Made by a program: the position numbers and the translations under genes. Shown one piece after another: positions 49,621-59,501 of a DNA stretch of 64,000 bases. The notes beneath the pieces were generated by a model. The model worked only from the letters and a program-made list of their open reading frames with translations. It was not told where the DNA came from and did not search any database. How positions within the stretch are numbered: the stretch's first letter is position 1; the number at the start of each line of letters is the position of its first letter. Origin of the DNA: Flavobacterium oreochromis (GTDB lineage Bacteria; Bacteroidota; Bacteroidia; Flavobacteriales; Flavobacteriaceae); contig NZ_CP067377.1 in the NCBI RefSeq assembly GCF_019565455.1, forward strand, positions 2,672,001 to 2,736,000, given 5' to 3'.

Positions 49621-50181
49621 TTATTTGTTTGAATTTTTTTCATCTATTACATTTAATTCTTCATTATTCGATTTTTCAGCAATCAAATGATGATTTCCTT
49701 CTGAATTATCAAATATAAGAACTTGTTCAACAATAGGTAAATAAATATCGATTAAATTCACTATACCTTTGATGTATCTTCTCTCAATAACCTCTTCAGG
49801 AATGTTGTGACCACCCTCTTTTACTCTAGTTTTGACTCTTTCTTTGGCTAATTCAGGTGTTTTTAACCAAAAGAAGAGTAAAGTTACATTATAATCTTTG
49901 TTTTTAGCTTCGATTATTTTGTTTTTATAACTTTTTGTAGCCAGTGTAGTCTCAAATGCAAAACTTTCATTTTGTATCAGCAATTCATTTATTCGATGAA
50001 GCATAATTCTACCAGCTTCAAAAGCTACTTTTTCAGGTTGAAATGGAGAAAGACCTTTAGCTATTTCGTCAGCATTTACAAATTCTTTGCAATCTAAAAT
50101 TTCTGGTAATATAGTAAATGAAGCAGTTGTTTTACCTGCACCATTACAACCTGAAATAATGTAAAGATTCTTTTCCTTCAT
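49621..50181 (-). CDS. Zeta toxin family protein (P-loop kinase)
   Basis: 186 residues from the Met at 50181 ('MKEKNLYIISGCNGAGKTTA'). The longer frame upstream runs through the terminator repeat and is not credible. The P-loop is GCNGAGKTT; 'FVNADEIAKGLSPFQPEKVA' (about residue 37) and 'GRIMLHRINELLIQNESFAF' with 'ETTLATKSY' (Thr-rich substrate region) are typical of bacterial zeta-like kinases, which phosphorylate UDP-activated sugars or other nucleotides. 'VKTRVKEGGHNIPEEVIERR' is the lid. In Bacteroidota such proteins occur without a classic epsilon partner; here a 48-residue gene follows directly. Starts 11 bases beyond copy B of the terminator repeat. Confidence 0.85.
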   Translation of the reverse strand: MKEKNLYIISGCNGAGKTTASFTILPEILDCKEFVNADEIAKGLSPFQPEKVAFEAGRIMLHRINELLIQNESFAFETTLATKSYKNKIIEAKNKDYNVTLLFFWLKTPELAKERVKTRVKEGGHNIPEEVIERRYIKGIVNLIDIYLPIVEQVLIFDNSEGNHHLIAEKSNNEELNVIDEKNSNK

Positions 50182-50192
50182 TATGCAAATAT

Positions 50193-50314
50193 AAAAAAAG
50201 CGACCCTTCCGAGTCGCTTCCGTATTATTTATTTTGATTATCAATCCATTTTCTAGCATTGACAAAAGCTTATAGCCAAGGAGAAAATTCGTCTTTTGCC
50301 CGCGATCTGGGTAG
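50193..50314 (-). repeat. purL 3'-end/terminator repeat, copy B
   Basis: Contains the intact hairpin 'aagcgacccttccgagtcgc' followed by 'ttccgtattatttattttga' and about 85 bases matching the real purL end: 'ttatcaatccattttctagc', 'attgacaaaagctt', 'agccaaggagaaaattcgtc', 'ctgggtag'. Compared with purL it has point changes and one-base losses that break the frame. It is the longest displaced copy. Confidence 0.85.
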
Positions 50315-50368
50315 TAAGGAATTATTGATATTGTATTAATATCAAAAATATCTGATTTTCTTACAATT

Positions 50369-51684
50369 CTAATTATTTCTTTCTAATTGATCTTCTTCTA
50401 AGGAGTCTAATCTAAAAAGCTTAATTTTATTTTTTAAATCAAATAAATAATGGATGCCTTTTTCCAGAATAATTGCTCTATCCTGAAATAAAAATTTTAT
50501 TCCTTCGTATATAGGTTCAGCTATAAGATTTCCCTGTAAGTTTATTAAGCCATTCTTATTCCAGTTGTAACCTTGTTTCGATTGATTAGGATTAAAACTA
50601 TATTCTGCAATACCATTTTCAAAAGGGTACACATTTCCAGTGAATTTGAAGTCTATCAAAAGTTCATTTTTTGAATTGATAAAGCCCCATTTTCCATTTT
50701 TTAATACTGGTGCTGATAATGTGTCAATTGAGCTATATGCTCCTTCGAATTCATAAGGTATTATAAGTTTTCCATCATTATTTATAAAACCATATTTTCC
50801 TTTTTTTTGTACTGCAATTAACCCTTTATTAATGTTTCCTCTTATATCAGAAAATTTTAGAGTTTCACCTAATTCAAACTTTGAGCTCAAATCGTTTTTA
50901 GTAATAATTTGTGATATAGAAAGGTTGTTGTAATCATGATATATACGGAAGTAATTATTCTCACTTTTGATGAATTTGCATTGAATTTCATCAAGCAAGA
51001 TATTCTCGTTTATATCCATTATTCCATACCTTCCTTCGAATCGACTATATATTAGTAAATCCTGATTTTGATTAAATTCTAATGATTCGTAAATAGGTTT
51101 AATTATAAAATCAGATTTTTCATTAATTAACCCCCACTTTCCTTTCATTTTAACTATCCAACAGTTATTTGGTGAGTTGGCATATCTATTTATATCCTCA
51201 AATTCTTCTTTAATTATTATTTTTAAGTTTTTATCAATAAAGCCCACTTTAGAATTCTTAGTAAAGATAAAACCATCCTGAAATTTTTCTATTCTTTCAT
51301 ATTTGAAAGGAATTAAATTTTTATTTTGATCGTTAATTATGCCATATTTATTTCCTTTTGTAGCAATAAAAAGATTATTTTTTTTAGAAGGGCTAACTGT
51401 TAGATATAAATAATTATTTATTATCTCTTCGCTTTCTATATTTTGATAAATGAAAGGTATTATTTGTGTTAAAGAGGAATTTAATATTCCATATTTTTCA
51501 TTTTTTTTACAATAAAATTTCCATTGCTAATTCCTATGTAGTCGTACTCTGAATCTAAAAGTACTTTTCCATTTTCATTAATTAATCCCATTTTATCGTC
51601 TTCTTTATTAAACAGGATATAATGGTTATTTGTTTGCGCATAACAAAATGAAGTCAAACTTATTATTAAAATTAAGAATTTCAT
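50369..51684 (-). CDS. Exported WG-repeat protein (one frame break)
   Basis: About 438 residues after joining. The start at 51684 gives 'MKFLILIISLTSFCYAQTNN', a signal peptide. WG (KWG) beta-propeller-like repeats follow: 'DDKMGLINENGKVLLDSEYD', 'EKYGILNSSLTQIIPF', 'GNKYGIINDQNKNLIPFKYE', 'GKWGLINEKSDFIIKPIYES', 'RYGIMDINENILLDEI', 'KGKYGFINNDGKLIIPYEFE', 'NGKWGFINSKNELLIDFKF' and 'KNGLINLQGNLIAEPIYEGI'. The frame breaks at the T8 run near 51502-51509. WG repeats are common in Bacteroidota accessory DNA; their role is unknown. The gene begins 9 bases after the purL stop, in the position where the purL terminator should be, and is followed by copy B of that terminator. Confidence 0.8.
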
Positions 51685-51693
51685 TTATTAAAA

Positions 51694-51784
51694 TTATTTC
51701 TGATTATCAATCCATTTTCTAGCATTGACAAAAGCTTCTAACCAAGGAGAAACTTCGTCTTTTTGTCCGCGGTCTGGGTAGTTT
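51694..51784 (-). repeat. purL 3' end, reference copy A of the repeat
   Basis: The last 90 bases of the genuine purL coding sequence, in frame to its TAA at 51694. This segment recurs, truncated to different lengths, at copies B, C, D and E. The hairpin that accompanies the other copies is absent immediately after purL, where the WG-repeat gene now begins. Confidence 0.85.
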
Positions 51785-54700
51785 GCCCAGTTCCAAGGGA
51801 AGATAGAACGTTCTATATGCGGCATCATTACTAAATGACGACCTGTATTGTCACATAGCATAGCCGTGTTAAAGTCTGATCCATTAGGGTTAGCAGGGTA
51901 GCCTTCATAACCATATTTTGCTACAATGTTGTATTTATCTTCGTTGTAAGGCAATTTGAATTTTCCTTCTCCGTGCGAAATCCAAACGCCTAGTGTCGCT
52001 CCTTCTAAAGTAGAAAGCATCACCGAGTGGTTTTTTTGAATTTTTACAGAGGTAAAACCACTTTCGTGTTTGTTAGAAGTGTTATGATGCATTTTTCCGT
52101 GAACTTCGTGTTCTGGATTAATCAATTCTAGTTCCATAAATAACTGACAACCATTACAAATACCAACTGATAAGGTGTCTTCTCTCTTAAAGAAGTTTTG
52201 TAAAGCGGTATTTGCTTTTTCGTTGTATAAGAAAGCACCAGCCCAACCTTTTGCAGAACCTAATACGTCTGAGTTAGAGAATCCACCTACAGCACCAATG
52301 AATTGAATGTCTTCTAAGGTTTCACGACCCGAAATCAAGTCGGTCATATGCACATCTTTTACATCAAAACCAGCTAAGTACATCGCATTGGCCATTTCAC
52401 GCTCTGAGTTACTTCCTTTTTCACGGATGATGGCTGCTTTAGGAGCCCCCTCTCTAACTCCCTTCTCCTTTGGAGAGGGGTTGGGGGTGAGGCTACCGTT
52501 GAAGTTTTCTGGGAATGTAAACTGTAAAGGTTGATTTTTGTAATTATTGTATCTCTCTTGTGCCATTCCGTTTTTAGATTGTTTCGAATCTAAAAGGAAT
52601 GAGGTTTTATACCAAGTATCTCTTAATGTAGGAACATCTAATTTCCATTCGGCGAACTCTAATTTGCCTAAATCGGTAACTACACCTAAATTAAAGAATT
52701 CAACTTCTTTATCATTTAAATAGCTTTCAAATTCTTCATTATTGGCAGGTTGTACAACCACACCAATATTTTCTGAAAATAAGAATTCCACTAAATCTTT
52801 TTCGTTCCCCATTTCGCAATAACTTCATCAAAGTTTAATTGCATTCCTGTTTCGGCGAAGTTGCCAGTTCCCCCTTTGGGGGCTAGGGGGCTGAAACACA
52901 TTTCTAATAAAGTTGTGATTAAACCACCACTTCCTACATCGTGTCCTGCTTTAATTTTACGCTCTTTGATTAATTCTTGTAAAGTATTGAATGCTTTTTT
53001 GAAATAAGCTGCATTTTTGATGCTTGGTACTTCATTTCCTATTTTATTTAAAATTTGGTTAAATGAACTACCACCTAATTTAAAATTATCTTGTGATAAG
53101 TTGATGTAGTAAATGTTTCCACCGCTGGGTTGTAAAACAGGCTCCACCACTTTAGTAATATTGGTACAATTTCCTATTGCCGAAATAATTACGGTACCTG
53201 GAGCAATTACTTCATCATTAGGATATTTTTGTTTCATCGATAAGGAATCTTTTCCTGTAGGGATATTGATACCTAATTCGATAGCAAAATCTGAACAACC
53301 TTTTACAGCATCATATAAACGAGCGTCTTCCCCTTCGTTTTTACAAGCCCACATCCAGTTAGCCGATAAAGAAACCGATTGTAATCCGTCTTTTAAAGGT
53401 GCCCAAACTAAATTAGATAAAGCTTCTCCAATAGCGTTTCTTGAACCTGCCACCGGATCTACAAGTGCAGCAATAGGAGCGTGTCCTATAGTGGTTGCAA
53501 TACCTTCTTTTCCTTTATAGTCTAAAGCCATTACCCCAACATTGTTTAAAGGCAATTGTAACGGACCGGCACATTGTTGTTTGGCTACGCGTCCGCCTAC
53601 ACAACGGTCTACTTTGTTAGTTAACCAGTCTTTACAAGCAACCGCTTCTAACTGTAATACTTGGTTTAAGTAGTTGGGTATTTCGGTCGCTGAATAGTCA
53701 GGATTTGTATAATCACGATTTACTTTCGTATCGGTCATTATGGTTTTGGGTGAACTGCCAAAGAAATCTTCTAAAGCATAATCCATAGGTTTTACACCTG
53801 TAGTTTTCGATTCGAATGTAAAACGATGGTCATTGGTTACCTCTCCTACAGTGTACATAGGCGCGCGTTCACGTTCTGCAATGCGATTTAAAGTATCGAT
53901 GTCTTTTTCACCAATCACTAATCCCATTCTTTCTTGCGATTCGTTACCAATAATTTCTTTAGCTGATAGGGTAGGGTCACCCACTGGTAATTTGTCTAAA
54001 TCGATAAGTCCTCCAGTAGCTTCTACTAATTCTGACAAACAGTTTAAGTGTCCACCTGCACCGTGATCGTGAATGGAAACGATAGGATTGTTATCACTTT
54101 CTACTAAACCACGAATAGCATTAGCCGCACGTTTTTGCATTTCTGGATTCGAACGTTGAATGGCATTTAACTCAATACCTGAACCAAAAGCTCCTGTATC
54201 TGCCGATGATACCGCAGCACCACCCATACCAATTCTATAATTTTCACCACCTAAAATAACAATTTTGTCACCTGCTTGTGGTTCGTGTTTTTTAGCTTGT
54301 TCTAATTTGCCATAACCCACACCACCTGCTTGCATAATCACTTTGTCGTAACCTATTTTACGACCTTCTTCTTCGTGTTCAAATGTTAATACAGAACCTG
54401 TGATTAAAGGTTGACCAAATTTATTACCAAAATCAGAAGCTCCATTAGAAGCTTTGATTAAAATATCCATAGGTGTTTGGTATAACCATTTTCTTTCGTC
54501 CATTCCTTTTTCCCAAGGACGTTCGTCGTTCAAACGAGAGTAAGAAGTCATATATACTGCAGTTCCTGCCAAAGGTAATGAACCTTGTCCACCTGCTAAA
54601 CGGTCACGAATTTCACCTCCTGAACCTGTAGCAGCACCGTTGAAAGGCTCTACAGTTGTTGGGAAATTATGTGTTTCTGCTTTTAAGGATAAAACCGATT

Positions 54701-55415
54701 CGAATGCTGTTTCTTGATAGAAATCAGGTTTATCAGCACTTTTTGGTGCAAACTGAACCGCTTTTGGTCCTTTTATAAAAGCAACATTATCTTTATATGC
54801 TGAAACAATTTCGTTAGGATTTGTTTCTGATGTTTTCTTAATTAATTTGAATAGGGAAGTAGGTTGTTCTTCGCCATCAATAACAAAAGTACCATTAAAA
54901 ATTTTGTGACGGCAGTGTTCTGAATTCGCCTGTGAGAAAGCAAATACCTCTGAGTCGGTTAATTGTCGCCCTAATTTTGTAGAAAGATTATTTAAGTAGT
55001 CAACCTCTTCAGGACTTAATGCCAAACCTTCTTGTTTGTTGTAGGCTTCAATATCTTCAATTTCTAAAATAGCTTCAGGAGTGATATTGATAGTGTAAAT
55101 ATCTTGATTTAATTCCGCGTATTTTTGAGATAACATCGGATCAAAATCGGTAAAATCAGGAGTTACTTTTTGGAATTCTTCAATACGAACAATTCCAGTA
55201 ATTCCCATATTTTGAGTAATTTCAACGGCGTTTGTACTCCAAGGAGTTACCATAGCGGCACGAGGTCCAACAAAAAAATCCGCAAGTACGGATTTTTCTA
55301 TTTTATGTGCGTTGCCAAATAGCCAGTTTAATTTATTGATGTCTTCCGTCGATAATTCGTTTTGCGTTTGTAGTGCAAATACAGTGTTGGTTGAGTTACC
55401 AAAAAAATGAATCAT
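51694..55415 (-). CDS. purL: Phosphoribosylformylglycinamidine synthase PurL (one frame break, two in-frame insertions)
   Basis: Large single-chain FGAM synthase (about 1,240 residues) of purine biosynthesis: FGAR + glutamine + ATP to FGAM. N-terminal part 'MIHFFGNSTNTVFALQTQNE'; FGAR-binding and ATP region 'QANSEHCRHKIFNGTF', 'SLKAETHNFPTTVEPFNGAA' and 'TGSGGEIRDRLAGGQGS'; central 'VSIHDHGAGGHLNCLSELVE' and 'LPTGKDSLSMKQK'-like 'IPTGKDSLSMKQKYP'. The C-terminal glutaminase has 'AAIIREKGSNSEREMANAMY' and the nucleophile Cys in 'VGICNGCQLFMELE'. The frame breaks near 52805 at a G/A run; one base restores it. Two palindromic in-frame inserts lie at 52441-52494 and 52857-52892. Its 3' end is duplicated through the accessory region. 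Confidence 0.95.
52441..52494 (-). repeat. In-frame palindromic insertion 1 in purL
   Basis: 54 bases adding 18 residues 'SLTPNPSPKEKGVREGAP' in the linker just before the glutaminase domain ('KAAIIREKGSN'). The DNA is an imperfect palindrome ('ccccctctctaactcccttc' ... 'ggagaggggttgggggtgag') of much higher G+C than the surroundings. Confidence 0.75.
52857..52892 (-). repeat. In-frame palindromic insertion 2 in purL
   Basis: 36 bases adding 12 residues 'SPLAPKGGTGNF' between 'LLEMCF' and 'AETGMQLNFDEV'. Removing it leaves the expected 'EMCFAETGMQL'. The DNA core 'ccccctttgggggctagggg' is palindromic. Confidence 0.7.
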
Positions 55416-55574
55416 TGTATGTGTTGTTGTGTTTGTCGCTGCAAATGTACTACTTACTTTTTAAAAAGAAATAAGATTTTTTCAAACAGTTGAAAGTCTT
55501 TTTTGCATTTCATCGTTTTTTTTTGAAACACACATTATGTTTTTAGGTACTTTGTAAGAAAAAATAAACAAAAC

Positions 55575-58120
55575 ATGAAAAATTATTTAATAATAGCTTT
55601 ACTGTTTTTAAAAATCAGTTTTTATTCACAATCTTTTATTTTTGATCAAAAATTATATAAGTCAATTGAAAATAAGGCAATTAAATTTGATGAAATTAAT
55701 AGACTTGTTGAAGAATCTTTTAAAAATAGAGATATTGATGTTAAAGGAAGTGGGTGGAAAGTGTATCAGAGATGGAAGTATATTATGAGTTTTGAGGTAG
55801 ATGAAAATGGTTATTTGCCTAATTCATATGATACTAATAAAATGATAGCTGAATTTAAAGGAATGGCTAGTTTTAATGATAAGGTTTATAGAAAAACCTT
55901 AAATAATTTATGGACACCAGCAGGTCCTTTTACTTATACAAATAAAGGATCATGGAGTACAGGGCAAGGTAGGGTGAACTGTTCTGTTACAGATCCTAAT
56001 GATGAAAATATAATTTATATAGGCGCAGCTGCTGGAGGAGTTTGGAAATCTATAGATGGAGGTTTAAATTGGTCTCCTAAAACTGATTTTATAGAATCAA
56101 TAGCCATTTCAGGATTAGCTATAGATCCAAATAATACTAATATACTATATGCAATGACAGGTGATGCAGATGGAAGAGATATGCCTTTTGGCGGTCTTTA
56201 TAAATCAAATGATGGAGGTGAAACTTGGAGAAAAATAGGGGGATTGGATGTGCGTTATGGAAGATCAATATTGGTAAATCCTAATAATAGTAATGTTGTA
56301 ATAGTAGGTACTGATTTAGGTATATATCGTTCAGAAGATGGAGGACTTACTTTTAGACAAACTTCTAATTCTGAAATTGTTTATCAATTAGCATTTCATC
56401 CTACGGATCCTAATATAGTATATGCTTCTAACTCATCTGGAGCTGATAGTTTTATTTATAAAAGTATTGATAATGGGATAACTTGGGAAATAAAAAAACT
56501 TTTGTTGAAGTTAAAAAAATGCTTATGGCAACTACCCAAGCTGATCCTAATTATTTATACTTGTTAGGAGCTAATACTTCTGGTAATTTAAATGGATTTA
56601 AAGGTATTTATTTATCAGTTGATTCTGGAGAAAATTTTGTGCTTAAAAATGATACGACTGATATTTTAGAAAGTTATCAGAGTTATTATGATTTAGCATT
56701 TGCTGCATCACAAACTAATAAAGATTTGATTTATACAGGATGTCTTAATTTATGGAACTCAAATGATGGAGGTGTTACATTTGTTAAGTTGAATTCTTGG
56801 AATGGTATTTCTAGTCCAAGATATACACATGCTGATATACATAACATAAGGACGGTGGGGTCTAATGTATATGTATGTTCGGATGGAGGTATTTATATTT
56901 CTAAAGATGCAGCAAATACTTTTACTAATAGGACAGGAGGTTTGCAAATAAGTCAGTTTTATAAGATGGATACGTCACCATTGACTAACTCTAGATTAGT
57001 GGGCGGATTGCAAGATAATGGAGGCTTTACATCTGATAATGATAGCTGGGCTAATTTTTATGGAGCAGATGGTATGGATGCTGCAATAAATCCTTTAATG
57101 CCTCATTTAGCTTATGGTTTTACACAGAATGGAGGGGGCTTGTATGAGTATAATTTTAACTCAAAAAAACAAGGTTCTTTTATTGTAAGTCATTCAAAGG
57201 GAGAGTGGGTTACTCCTCTTGAAATTTCAAATACAGGAAATATTTATGGAGGATGGAAAGAGGTTGAGCAACTGGAATATAGATCATGGAAGTCAGTAAC
57301 AGCTAATTCTAATGGGAATAATATAAGAAATATGAAAGTTAATCCATTACACCCTAACAGAGTATTGTATTACAGAAAAAGTGCTGCTAGACCTGCTTTT
57401 GATGAATTAATTTATACAGATGAAGAACGAGATGATTTAGGGAAATTAGTTCCAAAAGTATTGACCCTTCCTACTACTCGAAGTTTATTTAGAACTTTAT
57501 CGGTTATTGAATTTAATCCAGTTAATCCTGATATTTTTTATATAGTATATGCTTCTAGGATTTATAAAACAGCAGATTCGGGAAAAACATGGGCAGACAT
57601 AACTTTTAATTTTCCTAATTCGCCTATTTATTGTTTAGCAGCACAAGGGAATCAAAAAAATTCAGTTTATGTAGGAACAAGTTTAGGGGTGTATTATTTT
57701 GATGAAGAATCAAATTCTTGGAGTCTTTTTAATAATGGTTTGCCTAGAGTTAGAGTAACTGAATTAAAAATTAATGTTTCGGAAAATAATTTGACTGCTT
57801 CTACTTATGGAAGAGGGATATGGAGAGTGGCTTTACCAAGTGGTACATTAGCGGTAGAAGAATATGAGTCAGATAAGAATAAAGTAAATGTTTATCCTAA
57901 TCCTTCTAATGGTATTTTTAAATTAAACGTGAATATAAATATAAATGAGCCTTTAAAAATGGCGATATATGATATTACAGGAAAGGTGGTTTTTGAAAAA
58001 ACATTTAATTCATTAACCCCTTATGATGAAATTAATATTTCAGATAACCCTAAGGGAATTTATTTGTTAGATATTAAATCAGATCAATATACTATTCGAA
58101 AAAAGATTTTGATAAAATAA
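55575..58120 (+). CDS. T9SS-exported beta-propeller (BNR/sortilin-like repeat) protein (one frame break)
   Basis: About 848 residues after joining. Signal peptide 'MKNYLIIALLFLKISFYSQS'. Repeats of BNR/Asp-box type recur: 'GGVWKSIDGGLNWSPKTDF', 'GGLYKSNDGGETWRKIGGL', 'LGIYRSEDGGLTFRQTSNSE', 'IYKTADSGKTWADI'. These fold as a sialidase/VPS10-like propeller. The C-terminal 80 residues are a T9SS type A sorting domain: 'KVNVYPNPSNGIFKLNVNIN', 'MAIYDITGKVVFEKTF', 'PKGIYLLDIKSDQYTIRKKI' and 'LIK'. The frame breaks at the A7 run 56492-56498. So it is exported across the outer membrane and anchored or released by the T9SS. No catalytic residues are obvious; binding or adhesion is as likely as hydrolysis. 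Confidence 0.88.
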
Positions 58121-58149
58121 AAAGAAGAGACTGTTTTGTAAAAGGCAGT

Positions 58150-58255
58150 ATATTTCATTTCAATTAGAGGGAGGAGTTGCGTGATGTTAATTATTAGACT
58201 CTTCCTTAAGTAGGGGTGACAAACGGTATGTTTGTTTTACTTTTAGGAGGTTTTT
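58150..58255 (+). repeat. Degenerate copy of the dispersed inverted-end repeat
   Basis: Worn-down version: 'agggaggagttgcgtgatg' and 'aggggtgacaaacggtatg' resemble the inner arms and 'tttgttttacttttaggagg' the outer end of copies 1 and 2. Located right after the propeller gene. Confidence 0.5.
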
Positions 58256-58332
58256 AACTAATGAATTTTATACAGTTACTAAGAATGACTTAAAGGATTA
58301 ATATACTATTGGTCTTTTTATATGATTATTTT

Positions 58333-58373
58333 AAAGCCCTATTTTGAGTAAAATAAAAATAGGGTTTTTATTT
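58333..58373. terminator. Hairpin in the convergent intergenic region
   Basis: 'aaagccctatttt' and 'aaaaatagggttttta' form a stem around a short loop, followed by a T-rich tract. The remainder of 58121-58714 is AT-rich with no gene. It lies between the propeller gene and the convergent Fnr-type gene. Confidence 0.55.
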
Positions 58374-58714
58374 TTTATTAAGTATTAGTTAATAGGTTTT
58401 GATTTCTAAGAGTTTGTTATCTGTCTGTAATAGGATTTATCAGGATGATGTTTTGAAATATTATCAGGAAATAATATATAAAAGAAAGGTAGGTAGTATG
58501 TTTACTAGTGTGATGAGGTTTGTAATGTAAGCCTCAAATGAATTTTGTTTAAAAACATTTAAAAAAAAGAGATTAAGTTATAAGGTGATGATGTTTTTTA
58601 AGTTCAAGGATTTTTTATGAGATCATAAGTTTAGATTTTAGAAAAATCGTAGTTTTCTAAATCTAATTTGTAAAAGCAAGAATAGAGTACACATCCAAAT
58701 AATTGCTTTTATAC

Positions 58715-59395
58715 TTATTCAGCCATTTTTCGTAATTGATTTTTGTTTTTAATTGCTATTTTTTTTCCTGATATACTGATTAATTCTTGTTTGTTTAATT
58801 CAGAAAGAAGTCTAATGCAGCTTTCAGTGGCTGTACCAATCATTCCAGCTAATTCTTCACGTGATAGTTGAATGCGTAATGATCCGTCTTCATTATTTCC
58901 AAAAGTTTCTTCTAGGTAAATAAGAGTTTCGGCTAAACGCTCTTTTACACTTTTTTGAGCCATTGATACCATATGATCATCGGCTTCTTTTAAATCACCA
59001 CAAATTGTTTTCATTACATTCATAGAAAACTGATTGTTCTGATTGAAGAATTTTAAAATTTCGCTTTTGGGTACAAAACAAACCTCCATGTCTTCTAGAG
59101 CAACTGCACTTAAGTTAGCAGGCTCTTCGCTAATCATAGATCGCTGACCTAAAAGTTCACCCGCTTTTACGAGTTTTACAATTTGGTCTTTACCATTAGT
59201 ACTCAGTTTGGTCATTTTGCAAACGCCATCTTTTATACAAAAGACCCCATTAGTCATTTCACCTTCTTCAAAGATAGGTTCACCTTTTTTAATGGTGTAT
59301 GACGTTTTGCATTCGGCCATTCGTAATAATTCGTCCTTTGTTAGGGTCTTCAAAGAACTGAATTGCCTAACGATACATTGTTCACATTTGCTCAT
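58715..59395 (-). CDS. Crp/Fnr-family transcriptional regulator
   Basis: 226 residues from the Met at 59395 ('MSKCEQCIVRQFSSLKTLTK'). The C-x2-C motif near the N-terminus is the place where Fnr proteins carry Fe-S ligands; together with 'VMSKCEQCIVRQF' this hints at an oxygen-sensing type, though a full four-Cys set is not certain. The cyclic-nucleotide-like fold contains 'YTIKKGEPIFEEGEMTNGVF' and 'KLVKAGELLGQRSMISEE'. The Crp-type helix-turn-helix is 'IQLSREELAGMIGTATESCI' then 'RLLSELNKQELI'. It lies divergent to ccoI with a TATGA-N6-TCATA palindrome between them, so it probably regulates the cbb3 oxidase genes and itself. Confidence 0.88.
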   Translation of the reverse strand: MSKCEQCIVRQFSSLKTLTKDELLRMAECKTSYTIKKGEPIFEEGEMTNGVFCIKDGVCKMTKLSTNGKDQIVKLVKAGELLGQRSMISEEPANLSAVALEDMEVCFVPKSEILKFFNQNNQFSMNVMKTICGDLKEADDHMVSMAQKSVKERLAETLIYLEETFGNNEDGSLRIQLSREELAGMIGTATESCIRLLSELNKQELISISGKKIAIKNKNQLRKMAE

Positions 59396-59414
59396 AACAC
59401 AAAATTCAGCATTC

Positions 59415-59422
59415 AAAGATAT
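59415..59422 (-). promoter_or_regulatory. -7-like promoter element for the Fnr-type gene
   Basis: On the minus strand 'tatctttg' fits TAnnTTTG. It lies 20 bases upstream of the proposed ATG and 7 bases inside the palindrome. Confidence 0.45.
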
Positions 59423-59428
59423 TCAAAG

Positions 59429-59444
59429 TATGACAAATATCATA
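59429..59444. promoter_or_regulatory. Predicted Crp/Fnr-type operator, site 1
   Basis: 'tatgacaaatatcata': perfect inverted half-sites TATGA and TCATA with a 6-base spacer, between the regulator gene and ccoI. The same half-sites and spacing occur at 61919-61934 before ccoS. Confidence 0.65.
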
Positions 59445-59501
59445 GTAAAATTGTAAATAAGGAAGGAAATTTGTTTAAGGTTAAAAAGAGCAAATTAATT
59501 T

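Noticed and set aside
50182..50265. 28-residue N-terminal extension of the zeta toxin
   Set aside because: It is encoded by the terminator hairpin and out-of-frame purL tail; the P-loop protein starts naturally at 50181.
53113..53520. 135-codon plus-strand frame inside purL
   Set aside because: Antisense shadow of a strongly conserved coding region; no start context or family features.
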